Source: Streptomyces sp. MspMP-M5
Lineage (GTDB): Bacteria; Actinomycetota; Actinomycetes; Streptomycetales; Streptomycetaceae
Direction of reading: 5' to 3'
DNA: 64,000 nt
NCBI RefSeq assembly: GCF_000373585.1
Contig: NZ_KB891962.1
Span: 1-64,000, forward strand
A model generated the notes under the pieces. The model was not told the DNA's origin. It saw only the letters and a list, made by a program, of their open reading frames with translations, and did no database searches. Positions 17,205 through 25,664 of this stretch are shown here, piece after piece; position 1 is the stretch's first letter, and each line of letters starts with the position of its first letter. The translations under genes and the position numbers were made by a program.

Positions 17205-17348
17205 GCCTCCACCTTTCCATCCGAAGCGGGGTAAAGGTTTACTCAAAGGCGCCAGGAGCGGGAGTGACGGTAAGTGTGCGGGCGTTGACCGTCAAGAGTC
17301 GTGCAAGGGTCACAAGAGTCATGCGCGGGCCGGTATGTGGACCCGTGT
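17205..17348. other. glucosidase promoter region
   Basis: Contains the palindrome GTAAAGGTTTAC (17231-17242), 26 bp upstream of the glucosidase start and a plausible operator. No gene is seen. Direct repeats AAGAGTCGTGC / AAGAGTCATGC occur around 17293-17324. Confidence 0.45.
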
Positions 17349-17403
17349 CGGATCTGCGCCGGATCTGCGCCGGATGTGCGTCGGATGTGCGTCGGATCCG
17401 TGC
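17349..17403. repeat. five tandem copies of an 11-bp unit
   Basis: Units CGGATCTGCGC (x2), CGGATGTGCGT (x2) and CGGATCCGTGC follow without gaps. The period is about one helical turn. The array lies just upstream of the acetyltransferase start and could align binding sites on one face of the DNA. Confidence 0.85.
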
Positions 17404-17451
17404 CCGGTTCCGTGCTGGCCGCGGAACCGCGCGGCGGATCATGATTCCGGC

Positions 17452-17979
17452 ATGACGAAGCTCCCCACGCCGCTCGCCGCCGCTCGGCTCGACGACTTCA
17501 CCCCCGGCCACATGACTGAGATCCTCGGCGACGGCCCCGACCCCTTCGGCGTCGACGACGCCGGCCTGACCTGGCTGCCCAAGGAAGAGCACTTCGGCAT
17601 CCGGCTCGACGGCCGCCTGGTGGCACACGCCGGCCTGCGGCGACTGCCGATCGAGATCGACGGGACCGCGACCTCGGTCATCGGCATCGGTGGGGTCGCG
17701 GTGGCGTCCGACCTGCGCGGCCTGGGGCTTGCGCGGCGGGTGGTGGCGGCCGCGCTGGACCACGCCCGCACCATGGGCCCCGACCACGGCCTCCTCTTCT
17801 GCCGCCCGCCGCTGGTCGCCCTCTACGCACGGCTCGGCTGGCGGGAGGTCCGCGCGGAGGTGCGGGTCGAGCAGCCCTCCGGGCCGGTGGTGATGCCGCT
17901 GCGGACGATGTGGACGCCGCTGCGCGACGGGGCCGGGTGGCCGTCCGGCCCGGTGCGGCTGCGCTCCCTGCCCATGTGA
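17452..17979 (+). CDS. GNAT-family N-acetyltransferase
   Basis: 175 residues. The acetyl-CoA-binding core is IGIGGVAVASDLRGLGLARR followed by VVAAALDHARTMG (about 78-110), with the DLRGLGLARR pyrophosphate loop equivalent to Q/RxxGxG/A. The GWREVRAEV strand at the C-terminal end is also typical. No convincing ribosome site precedes ATG 17452, so a leaderless message is possible. An 11-bp tandem array lies 49 bp upstream. Substrate unknown; size and architecture fit small-molecule acetyltransferases. Confidence 0.88.
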   Translation: MTKLPTPLAAARLDDFTPGHMTEILGDGPDPFGVDDAGLTWLPKEEHFGIRLDGRLVAHAGLRRLPIEIDGTATSVIGIGGVAVASDLRGLGLARRVVAAALDHARTMGPDHGLLFCRPPLVALYARLGWREVRAEVRVEQPSGPVVMPLRTMWTPLRDGAGWPSGPVRLRSLPM

Positions 17980-18024
17980 CGGCGCCGCGCGGGCCGGCGG
18001 TTCGGATCACGCCGCCCCGGCTGG

Positions 18025-18118
18025 ACCGTTGGCCCGCTGTTGGCGCACCGAATGCCCTTCGCATTGGACCAATGGCCCAGCATTTTCGTTCTCTCTTGAG
18101 CCAACTGGCCGCTTGATG
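18025..18118. repeat. clustered TTGGCC / GGCCAA short repeats
   Basis: TTGGCCCG, TTGGCG, ATTGGACCAAT and CCAACTGGCC occur within 94 bp. The ten bases GGGCCAACGG (minus strand) reappear in the tandem array at 54495-54518. Possibly a dispersed short repeat; no gene here. Confidence 0.4.
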
Positions 18119-18137
18119 GTGAGATGGTCCCGTCGAT

Positions 18138-18166
18138 GGCGCTGCGGATTCCGCGGCGCCTTTTTT
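18138..18166 (+). terminator. intrinsic terminator with U-tract
   Basis: GGCGCTGCGG (18138-18147) pairs with CCGCGGCGCC (18151-18160), ten pairs with one G-U, and is followed by TTTTTT. It is a textbook terminator, unusual for Streptomyces. It lies 159 bp after the acetyltransferase stop and 115 bp before the FUSC start, so it could end a short leader or sRNA. Confidence 0.85.
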
Positions 18167-18174
18167 ATGCGTTT

Positions 18175-18221
18175 TCCATGGGTTCCATGGGTTCCATCGG
18201 TTCCGTGGGGTTTCCATGGGT
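18175..18221. repeat. 9-bp TCCATGGGT tandem repeat
   Basis: TCCATGGGT (x2), TCCATCGGT, TCCGTGGGG and a last TCCATGGGT follow the terminator. They are in frame with the FUSC gene and would add a PWVPWVPSVPW segment if translation began at ATG 18167. This seems unlikely because of the better start at 18281. Confidence 0.6.
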
Positions 18222-18280
18222 TGTTTCCCGCGCCGGCGCACCGGCCGGCGCGGACGAGGGATGCACACGAAGGGGAGGCC

Positions 18281-19795
18281 GTGCTGAAGAGGATGTTCGT
18301 GGCCCCGGATCCCGGACGGCTGCGGCTGCGCAGCGCCGCCCGGGCCGTCCTGGGCGTCGGGGCCGCGGTGACGGTGGCGGGTCTCGTCGTCCAGTCGCTG
18401 CCCGCGGCCGTCGCCGGCGGGGTCGCCGCCCTGCTCGCGCTCTTCACCGTCGGCGACCCCACGGTGCGCGGCCAGGCCGTGACCACCGCCCTGCTGCCGG
18501 CCGCCGGCCTCCCGGTGCTGGTCGCGGCGGCCGCGCTCCACGGACACCCCCTGCTGCGCGACGCGGCGTTCCTCGCCGTCGTTGGCGCCGGCGTCTACGC
18601 GCGCCGCTGGGGCCCGCGCGGGCACGCCCTGGGGATCTTCGCGTTCATGATGTTCTTCATGGTGCAGTTCCTGCATGCGACCCCGGCCCGGCTGCCGGAG
18701 CTGTGCGCCGCGCTCGCGCTCGGATTGCTCGCCTCGTCGTCGGTCCGCTTCGGCCTGTGGTGCTACGAGCGCCGGATGCCGCCGCCCGCCGCGGTGCCGC
18801 AGCCCGCCGGCCGCGGCCTGGCCCGGATCACCACCCGGCAGGCGGTCCAGGCGACCGCCGCCTGCGGCTTCGCGCTCGCCGTCGGCCAGGTGCTGTCCCA
18901 GGACCGCTGGTACTGGGCCGTGGTGTCGGCCTGGTGGATCTTCGTCAACACCGCCTCCCGCGGCGAGACCCTGGTCCGCGGCTTCCGGCGGGTCCTGGGC
19001 ACCGTCACCGGCATCGCGGTCGGCCTGCTGGTCGCGATCCCGCTGCACGGCGCCCCGGTTCCCACGGCCGCGCTGGTCGCCGTCTGCGTCTTCGGGATCT
19101 TCTACACCGCGGGGCCGTCCTACAGCTGGATGATGTTCTTCGTCACCGTCATGGCCGGGCTGCTCTACGGCCTGCTCGGGGTCCTGCACCCGGGGCTGCT
19201 GGCGCTGCGGCTGGAGCAGACCGCGGTCGGCGCGCTGGGCGCCGCGCTGGCGGTGGCGCTGGTGCTGCCGGTCACCACGCACGCCGCGACCGACGCCTGG
19301 ATCCAGCGCGCGGTGCACTGCGTACGGGACTGCACCGCGGTCGCCGCCCGTCGGCTCGCCGGGGACGACGGGGCCGACCCCGCCCCGCACGTCGCCGAGC
19401 TGGAACTCCTGCTGGCCCGCGTGCGGCTGTCCCTGGTGCCGTTGCTGCACCCGCTCAACCCGTTGCGGCACCGCAAGGCCCGCGCCCGCCAGGTCGTGGC
19501 CTGCCTGGACGAGTGCGCCGCGCAGGTGCGGGGCCTGGCCGAGGTGGCCGCCGACCCGGCGGCCTCGCACGACGCCCGGCTGACCGCGGCCTGCCAGCGG
19601 GTGGCGGCCGTGGTGGGCACGCTGTTCGCGCCCGGTCCGGACACCGGCGCCGCGCTCGACGGCCCGGCCGCCGCCCCGGCCCACCACCCCGGCGCCGAAC
19701 GCGCGCTGGCTCATCTGCACGGCCTGGAGTCCGCGCTGACCGCACTGGCACACCCGGTGCGCAGTTCGCCCCGGGCGCCGTTCGCCGCGTCCTGA
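18281..19795 (+). CDS. FUSC-family aromatic-acid exporter-like membrane protein
   Basis: 504 residues from GTG 18281, preceded by AGGGGAGG. Two blocks of membrane helices (about residues 15-150 and 190-330) flank a short loop. The second block contains the FUSC signature TRQAVQATAACGFALAVGQV and WYWAVVSAWWIFVNTASRGE, then VLGTVTGIAVGLLVAIPLHG. The C-terminal 170 residues are cytoplasmic and helical. Family members (AaeB, fusaric-acid resistance) export aromatic carboxylic acids with a periplasmic partner that is absent in Gram-positives. The substrate is unknown. Confidence 0.9.
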   Translation: MLKRMFVAPDPGRLRLRSAARAVLGVGAAVTVAGLVVQSLPAAVAGGVAALLALFTVGDPTVRGQAVTTALLPAAGLPVLVAAAALHGHPLLRDAAFLAVVGAGVYARRWGPRGHALGIFAFMMFFMVQFLHATPARLPELCAALALGLLASSSVRFGLWCYERRMPPPAAVPQPAGRGLARITTRQAVQATAACGFALAVGQVLSQDRWYWAVVSAWWIFVNTASRGETLVRGFRRVLGTVTGIAVGLLVAIPLHGAPVPTAALVAVCVFGIFYTAGPSYSWMMFFVTVMAGLLYGLLGVLHPGLLALRLEQTAVGALGAALAVALVLPVTTHAATDAWIQRAVHCVRDCTAVAARRLAGDDGADPAPHVAELELLLARVRLSLVPLLHPLNPLRHRKARARQVVACLDECAAQVRGLAEVAADPAASHDARLTAACQRVAAVVGTLFAPGPDTGAALDGPAAAPAHHPGAERALAHLHGLESALTALAHPVRSSPRAPFAAS

Positions 19796-19993
19796 CGCCG
19801 GCCGGGCCCGTGGGCCGGGGCGGGGCGGCGCCGGCCCACGTACCGTCCACTCCCAGCCATCGCCGGGCGCCGCCCCGACCCGCCCTGTTAGCGTCGCCCG
19901 CACAGCGGGACACCGCCCGGACGGCACACCCCGCGCCGCACCGGCGCCCGGCCGGGCGGCCCCCACAGACAGGCGGACGAAGGGCGGCGACCA

Positions 19994-21085
19994 GTGGCGC
20001 CGACGGGACCAGCGGCCGAGCCGACCACCGGCGGACCGGCGTACGGGGACGGCCCGCGCGCCTACCTCGGCTCCTTCACCACCGCCGGTGGCCCCGGCAT
20101 CACCACCGCGGCCGTCGACCCGGATTCCGGGGCACTGACCCCGCTGCACTCCACGGATGCCGTCCCCAACCCCTCCTACCTGGTGCCGGACCCCGGCCGC
20201 CGCCTCCTCTACGCCGTCAGCGAGACCCCCGACGGCGCGGCCGCCGCCTTCCGCCTCACCCCCGAGGGCCCCGCGCTGCTCGCACCGCCGGTCCCCGTCG
20301 GCGGCGCCGGCCCCACCCACCTCACCCTGACCGCCGGCCACCTCGTCACCGCCAACTACGGCTCCGGCGACGTCAGCACGCTCCCCGTACGGGACGACGG
20401 CACCCTCGGCGGACCGGCACAGATCCTCGCCCACCACGGCAGCGGCCCCCGGACCGACCGCCAGGAGGGCCCGCACGCCCACTGCGTGCGGCCCGACCCC
20501 GCCGGCCGGTGGCTGCTCAGCGTCGACCTCGGCACCGACGCGGTCCGGGTCTGCACCCTCGACCCGGCGACCGGCACGCTGACCGTGCGGCACGAGACGC
20601 CCCTGCGCCCCGGCGGCGGGCCCCGCCACCTCGCCTTCCACCCCGGCGGCGACCTCGTCTGCGTCGTCAACGAACTCGCCCCGACCCTCACCCTCTGCCG
20701 GTGGGACGCCGACCGCGGCACGCTGACGCCGCTGGGGGAGACCCCGCTGCTCCCCGACGGAGCCGCGCCCACCGGACCGACGTTCCCCTCCGCACTGGTC
20801 CTCTCCCACGACGGCCGGTTCGCCTGGGCCGCCAACCGTGGGCACGACAGCATCGCGGTGCTCTCCCTGGACGCCGCGGCCGGGACCGCGGAGCTCGTCA
20901 CGACCGTGCCGTGCGGCGGCCACTGGCCCCGCGACCTCGCGCTGCACCCCGACGGGCGGCACCTCTACGCCGCCAACGAACGCTCCGGCGACGTCACATG
21001 GTTCACCCTCGACCCGGCGACCGGCGTCCCCGTCCGCGGCGGCTCGGTCGCGGCGCCGGCCGTCTCGTGCGTGGTCTTCGCCTGA
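19994..21085 (+). CDS. lactonase-family seven-bladed beta-propeller (6-phosphogluconolactonase-like)
   Basis: 363 residues. Repeated blade motifs such as YLVPDPGRRLLYAVSE, HLVTANYGSGDVSTLPVRDD, HPGGDLVCVVNELAPTLTL and HPDGRHLYAANERSGDVTWF match the Lactonase (Pgl) family, including the internal RHLAFHPGG strand. The start is a GTG with a weak ribosome site 198 bp after the FUSC stop. The family hydrolyses 6-phosphogluconolactone or carboxy-muconolactones. The intact HAHCV and RHL histidines are consistent with activity. Confidence 0.9.
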   Translation: MAPTGPAAEPTTGGPAYGDGPRAYLGSFTTAGGPGITTAAVDPDSGALTPLHSTDAVPNPSYLVPDPGRRLLYAVSETPDGAAAAFRLTPEGPALLAPPVPVGGAGPTHLTLTAGHLVTANYGSGDVSTLPVRDDGTLGGPAQILAHHGSGPRTDRQEGPHAHCVRPDPAGRWLLSVDLGTDAVRVCTLDPATGTLTVRHETPLRPGGGPRHLAFHPGGDLVCVVNELAPTLTLCRWDADRGTLTPLGETPLLPDGAAPTGPTFPSALVLSHDGRFAWAANRGHDSIAVLSLDAAAGTAELVTTVPCGGHWPRDLALHPDGRHLYAANERSGDVTWFTLDPATGVPVRGGSVAAPAVSCVVFA

Positions 21086-21104
21086 CGGACCACCGGGCAG
21101 CCGG

Positions 21105-21461
21105 TCACCCCCGGGGGAAGCGCCCGCCGAAGTACACCTCGGTCTCGGTGAGCTTCCCGTCCCGCACCGTCATCACCTCGACGTTGCGGTGGCGTTCGCC
21201 GGTCGTGAGTTCGTACGCGTACCGGACGAAGACCTGGCCGTCGCCGAACGGCACCGCGTCGAGGAGCTTCTGGGAGTGCAGGCGGTCCGCGGTCGGGAAG
21301 CAGACCTCCAGGAACGCCTCCCGCCCGATGCGGTCGTCCTGCGGACTGGTGAAGACGAACTCCTCGGCGAGCAGCCGTTCCATGGCCGGCCGGTCCTGGG
21401 CCAGGTACGCGGCGAAGCAGGCCCGGACGACGTCCTCGGGAGCGGGGGTGGTGTCCGGCAC
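21105..21461 (-). CDS. SnoaL/NTF2-like nuclear transport factor 2 family protein
   Basis: 118 residues. A small alpha+beta barrel is recognisable from VVRACFAAYLAQDRPAMERL, LAEEFVFTSPQDDRIGREAF and the closing RNVEVMTVRDGKLTETEVYF. GTG 21461 has GTAGGAGG upstream. Members bind or isomerise small hydrophobic molecules (ketosteroid isomerase, SnoaL cyclase); function here unknown. Its stop lies 19 bp from the convergent lactonase stop. Confidence 0.88.
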   Translation of the reverse strand: MPDTTPAPEDVVRACFAAYLAQDRPAMERLLAEEFVFTSPQDDRIGREAFLEVCFPTADRLHSQKLLDAVPFGDGQVFVRYAYELTTGERHRNVEVMTVRDGKLTETEVYFGGRFPRG

Positions 21462-21816
21462 GGTGGCCTCCTACGGGGCGGAGTCGCGGGGAGGGGCGGA
21501 AGGGCGGTGCCCCGACGGTAGACGAGGCGGCCGTGGCCGACACCGGGGCCGTGCGGACGGCCGGGGCGCGGGCGATGTGCCGCGGGGCGCACGGCGGCCG
21601 CGGAGCGCCCCGCTCGGGGCTCGCCGGCCTCGCCGGGCCCCCCGGGGGTCCATTCCGCTTTCACGGGCCGTCTGACGGGCGTTCATGCCGCTCAGCGGGG
21701 TGCGGACGAGGGCGGGGAGGCGCCGGGCAGCGCGGAGGGCCGCCCCGCGCTCGGCGCGGGACGGCCCTCGGTGAACGGAATGCGGCTCCGGCTCGTGCCG
21801 CCGGTGCCGTGCGGGC

Positions 21817-22755
21817 CTACCGGACGGGCGACCCCAGGCCCTGGCCCGGCAGGGTGATCCCCACCGCCGCCGCGTAGTTCGACAGGGCCAGCCGGCCCAC
21901 CGCGCCGTATGCGCCCAGCGCTTCGGCCGAGGCGCAGCCGGCCTCCTCCGCGGCCGCCCCCAGCAGGCCGTCGGCGAGTTCCGGACCGATCAGGTACGGG
22001 GCCAGCGCCAGCTGCTGCGAGCCGGACGCGCGCAGCTGCTCCGCGGTGCGGGCGATCGCGCCCTCCTCGTCCAGGCCGGCGGCCAGCACCGGCACGGCCA
22101 GCCGGGCGGAGAGCAGCATGCCGGTGATCCCGGCGGCCTGCACCGCTTCCTCGCCGCCGACGGTGGCGAGGATGATGCCGTCCGCCGCGGTGGCGACGGT
22201 GAACAGCCGGGCCCGGTCGGCGCGGGCCAGCCCGGCCTCGGACAGCCGGACGTGCAGCGCCTCGGCCAGCAGCGGGTGCGGGCCCAGGACGTCGGTCAGT
22301 TCGGCCCCGGAGGCGCTGTTCAGGACGGCCTGGCGTATCCGGCGCAGCAGCGCGCTGTCCGGGCCGGCCAGCAGCGGGACGACGACCGCGGCCGGGCCGG
22401 GGTCGGGCTGGCCGGTCTCGGTCGCCCGGGCGTTCTGCTCGGCGGCGGCCGCGGCCAGTACCGCCTCCAGGGACGGGAACTCCTCGTCGCCGCCGTCGAC
22501 GTAGCCGATCCGCGCGTCGAGGCCGGGCAGCTCGGAGCGGGCGATGCTGGAGACCTCCTCCGCCAGGCTGCGCGAGGTGGCGGACGGGGTGCCGGGCACG
22601 GCCAGGACCAGGGCGGGTGCGCCCTCGGGTGCGGCGAGCGGCTCCGGCTTGCGGTGGCGGCCGGAGGGCCGCGTGCGCGGCGTACGAACGGGCAGGCCGG
22701 GGGCTGCGGCGTCAATGCGGGGCGAGCCGGGTGCGGGCCCAGTGGGGGAACTCAT
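21817..22755 (-). CDS. CbiX/sirohydrochlorin chelatase-like protein
   Basis: 312 residues. After a basic, Pro-rich leader (1-45), the sequence holds two CbiX/CbiK-like halves: ALVLAVPGTPSATSRSLAEE (about 48-67) and, later, GITGMLLSARLAVPVLAAGL. The family inserts Co2+ or Fe2+ into sirohydrochlorin for cobalamin/sirohaem. The usual catalytic first His (HGS) is replaced by PGT here, so chelatase activity is uncertain. No other corrin gene is nearby and no cobalamin riboswitch is visible in the short upstream gap. It may be a non-enzymatic relative. Confidence 0.75.
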   Translation of the reverse strand: MSSPTGPAPGSPRIDAAAPGLPVRTPRTRPSGRHRKPEPLAAPEGAPALVLAVPGTPSATSRSLAEEVSSIARSELPGLDARIGYVDGGDEEFPSLEAVLAAAAAEQNARATETGQPDPGPAAVVVPLLAGPDSALLRRIRQAVLNSASGAELTDVLGPHPLLAEALHVRLSEAGLARADRARLFTVATAADGIILATVGGEEAVQAAGITGMLLSARLAVPVLAAGLDEEGAIARTAEQLRASGSQQLALAPYLIGPELADGLLGAAAEEAGCASAEALGAYGAVGRLALSNYAAAVGITLPGQGLGSPVR

Positions 22756-22827
22756 GGCGCCGCATGCTAACGCCTCGTCGCGCCCGGCCGCCGAGGGAGG
22801 GTTCCGCCACGAGGTATCCGTCCCGTT

Positions 22828-23868
22828 TTATCCCGCGCGTCGTGGCGGCGGGGCCGCCGCATGCCCTGTGATCTGCAACAACTTGCCGTCGACGGGCAGT
22901 GCCAGGCGGTCCGCGGCCAGTGCCGCCGCCAGTGCCAGCGCGCCGTCGAGCGGGCTTCCGGACGCTTCGATCGGACGCGCGCCGGGCGGCCGTTCGGTGA
23001 GCGCGGCGCGCAGCGGGGAGAGCAGCGGTTCGCCCAGTGCGAGCAGGCCGCCGGTGAGCGCGACCGCGGCGCCGGGACCGGGCGGGCAGACCGCGGCGGT
23101 GGAGTCGGCGATATGGCGCGCGGCGTCCGCCAGGATCCCGGCGGCGACCGCGTCCCCGTCCGCGCAGCGCGCCACCTCGGGGGCGAACGAGGCCAGTACG
23201 GCGGGCCGGTCGGGCCTCGGATAGAGCGCGGCGGGCAGCCCGGTGACCGGACCGAACACCGCCTCCGCCCGGGCCAGCAGCGCCGGTGAACCACCGGGGC
23301 GGCCGTCGTGGGCGCGCAGCGCCGCCTCCAGCCCGGCCCGCCCGATCCAGGCGCCGCTGCCGCAGTCGCCCAGCAGATGCCCCCAGCCGTCGGCCCGGCG
23401 CCAGCCGCCGGCCGGCGTCAGGTCGGTGCCCAGGGCGACCAGTCCGGTGCCGGCGGCGACCACAGCACCGGGTCGCTGGCCGAGCGCCCCCGCATAGGCG
23501 GTCACCGCGTCGGCCGCGAGCGCCAGGCGGCAGACCCCGAAGGCGGTGGCGAGCGCCTCGGGCAGCCGGGCGCGCAGCGCGTCGCCGAGGGTGCCCATAC
23601 CGGCGGCGCCGACGCACGCTGCGACGAACCGGTCCGCCCCCGCCTGCTGCGCCAACTCGGCGCCGGCGGGAAGGAGTTGGGCGAGCAGGTGGTCCGCGTC
23701 GATGCCGTCCGGGCCGGTGCGGACCGGCTCGCGCGAGGTGAACGTGGCCGCCGGCCGGGGCGGTTCGCCGCCGGCGCCCACCCGGGCCACCGCGATCCGC
23801 AGCCCGGACCCGCCCGAGTCCACCCCCAGGACGTGGTCCCCGGCGCGCGCCCCCGCCGACTCAGCCAA
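22828..23868 (-). CDS. BadF/BadG/BcrA/BcrD-family kinase (N-acetylglucosamine kinase-like)
   Basis: 346 residues of the ASKHA fold. Phosphate-1 is GVDSGGSGLRIAV (14-26), phosphate-2 is VAAGTGLVALG (about 136) and adenosine is VALTGGLLALGEPLL (about 281). GWGHLLGDCGSGAWIGR is the sugar-kinase signature. The likely reaction is ATP-dependent phosphorylation of GlcNAc or a related amino sugar in the cytoplasm. It overlaps the upstream scramblase-like gene by eight bases, so translation is coupled. Confidence 0.88.
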   Translation of the reverse strand: MAESAGARAGDHVLGVDSGGSGLRIAVARVGAGGEPPRPAATFTSREPVRTGPDGIDADHLLAQLLPAGAELAQQAGADRFVAACVGAAGMGTLGDALRARLPEALATAFGVCRLALAADAVTAYAGALGQRPGAVVAAGTGLVALGTDLTPAGGWRRADGWGHLLGDCGSGAWIGRAGLEAALRAHDGRPGGSPALLARAEAVFGPVTGLPAALYPRPDRPAVLASFAPEVARCADGDAVAAGILADAARHIADSTAAVCPPGPGAAVALTGGLLALGEPLLSPLRAALTERPPGARPIEASGSPLDGALALAAALAADRLALPVDGKLLQITGHAAAPPPRRAG

Positions 23869-24892
23869 GGCCGCGGGAGTCCTGCTTGAGGGCGGTGTCG
23901 ACGGTCAGCGCGGTGGCCACGACCAGGCTCGACAGCGGGTCGGGCAGCTGCCGGTGGATCTGCAGGACGTAGTTGTCCGCCGTGGTGAACATCGTCTTGG
24001 CCAGGCCCTCCCAGGTCTTGGTGATCCGGGCGATCTCGGTCTCGGTGTGGTCGACGATCGCGAAGTTCCAGGCGCGCCAGTTCTCCGCCTTGATGGCGCC
24101 GACCTGCCGGCCGTCGACCGTCATCGCGAAGTTGATCTTCCCGATGGCGTTCTGCTGGACGATCTCGCCGACCGGCCGGCCGTCCGGACGCGCCACCAGC
24201 ACCTTGGACTTGATGAGCTTCGCGGGCCGGGTCAGCACCAACTGCGGCTGCCCGTAGGCGTCCCGGATCTCCAGCTTGTGGGTCATGTACTGGTCGAGGC
24301 TGGAGACCACCCGGAACACCTTCCGCGCGGTGCTCTGGCCGATCTCGACGACCGAACCGAGGGTGTTGCCGTTCTGGTCGTAGACCGCGTACTCGTTGCT
24401 CACCTCGATGAGCTTGGCCTTCTGGTTGACCACCAGCACGGGCTCGGAGAAGAGCGTGCCGCCGCCCGGCCCGGTGGGGCCCACCCCGGCCTGCTGCTGC
24501 ACCTGGCGCTGCACACCGGCCTGCTGCTGCGCCTGGTGGTGCGCCTCGGCCGAGTACGGACCCGGCTGGCCCGGCTGCTGCCCCGGCATCTGCTGGGGGT
24601 GGCCCCCCTGCCGGCCGTAGGGGGCGCCGCCGGGCTGCTGTCCGTACGGGGCCTGGGCCGGCTGCTGCGCGTACGGCTGCGCCTGCGGCTGAGGTGCCTG
24701 CTGGGGCACCTGCTGCGGCGCGGGCTGTGCGGCGTGCGGGGCGGCGCCCGACGGAGCGGCCTGCTCCGGTGGCTGTGCCTGCTGGCCGGGGTGGGTGTGC
24801 CCCGTCCACTGGGAACCGTCCCACCAGCGGAGCTGATGGGGGGTGCCCTGCGGATCGGCGTACCAGCCCGCAGGGATGTTCGCATTCGTCAT
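23861..24892 (-). CDS. phospholipid-scramblase-related protein with DUF2510 domain
   Basis: 343 residues. The first 35 form a DUF2510 module (GWYADPQGTPHQLRWWDGSQ then WTGHTH). Residues about 36-135 are a long Gln/Pro/Ala/Tyr-rich disordered stretch. The rest is a scramblase/LURP-like beta-barrel, with VLVVNQKAKLIEVSNEYAVY and KVFRVVSSLDQYMTHKLEIR. Bacterial members have unknown function; some are membrane associated. The disordered region is built of QQPGQ/QPQAQ-type repeats. Start ATG 24892. Overlaps the kinase gene downstream. Confidence 0.88.
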   Translation of the reverse strand: MTNANIPAGWYADPQGTPHQLRWWDGSQWTGHTHPGQQAQPPEQAAPSGAAPHAAQPAPQQVPQQAPQPQAQPYAQQPAQAPYGQQPGGAPYGRQGGHPQQMPGQQPGQPGPYSAEAHHQAQQQAGVQRQVQQQAGVGPTGPGGGTLFSEPVLVVNQKAKLIEVSNEYAVYDQNGNTLGSVVEIGQSTARKVFRVVSSLDQYMTHKLEIRDAYGQPQLVLTRPAKLIKSKVLVARPDGRPVGEIVQQNAIGKINFAMTVDGRQVGAIKAENWRAWNFAIVDHTETEIARITKTWEGLAKTMFTTADNYVLQIHRQLPDPLSSLVVATALTVDTALKQDSRGLG

Positions 24893-24931
24893 GTGCGGAA
24901 CACTATCCCCGGCCGCTGAGCACGGCGCGGG

Positions 24932-25609
24932 TCAGGGCAGCCGCCAGTCCACCGGCTGGGCGCCCTGCCGGACGAGGAGGTCGTTGACCCGGCTGAACGG
25001 CCGCGAGCCGAAGAAGCCGCGGTCGGCGGACATCGGGGAGGGGTGTGCGGATTCCACGGCCGGCATCCCGCCCAGCAGCGGCCGCAGATTGCGCGCGTCG
25101 CGCCCCCACAGCACCGCCACCAGCGGGCCGCCGCGCGCCACCAGCGCCCGGATGGCCTGCTCGGTGACCTGCTCCCAGCCCTTGCCGCGGTGCGCCGCCG
25201 GCTTGCGCGGCGCGGTGGTCAGCGCTCTGTTCAGCAGCAGGACGCCCTGCTGGGTCCACGGGGTGAGGTCGCCGTTGGCCGGCCGGGGGAGCCCGAGGTC
25301 GGAGTGCAGCTCGCGGAAGATGTTCTCCAGGCTTCCGGGCAGCGGCCGGACGTCCGGCGCCACGGAGAAGCTCAGCCCGACCGCGTGCCCCGGCGTGGGG
25401 TAGGGGTCCTGTCCGACGATGAGCACCCGCACCTCATCGAAGGGTTGCTGGAAGGCGCGCAGCACATTGCTGCCGGCCGGGAGGTACGTCCGGCCCGCGG
25501 CGATCTCCGCCCGCAGGAAGTCGCCCATCGCGGCGATCTGTCCGGCGACCGGCTCAAGTGCCTTGGCCCAGCCTGGTTCGACGATGTCTTGGAGAGGTCG
25601 TGCAGCCAC
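24932..25609 (-). CDS. ung: uracil-DNA glycosylase, family 1
   Basis: 225 residues, normal for Ung. It removes uracil from DNA in base excision repair. Catalytic motif A GQDPYPTPGHAVGLSFS carries the water-activating D68. Motif B HPSPMSADRGFFGSRPFSRV carries H189. The uracil-pocket Asn lies in LLLNRALT (about 127). The start is a GTG with a moderate ribosome site. A single-copy housekeeping gene; its neighbours are unrelated. Confidence 0.97.
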   Translation of the reverse strand: MAARPLQDIVEPGWAKALEPVAGQIAAMGDFLRAEIAAGRTYLPAGSNVLRAFQQPFDEVRVLIVGQDPYPTPGHAVGLSFSVAPDVRPLPGSLENIFRELHSDLGLPRPANGDLTPWTQQGVLLLNRALTTAPRKPAAHRGKGWEQVTEQAIRALVARGGPLVAVLWGRDARNLRPLLGGMPAVESAHPSPMSADRGFFGSRPFSRVNDLLVRQGAQPVDWRLP

Positions 25610-25664
25610 GGCATCACCCTACTGGCCGATGTGCCCTCCCTCTCACATCCCGGTCAACCGCCGC

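Noticed and set aside
22756..22827. cobalamin riboswitch upstream of the CbiX-like gene
   Set aside because: The gap is only 72 bp and shows no B12-box (GCCACTG-type) sequence.
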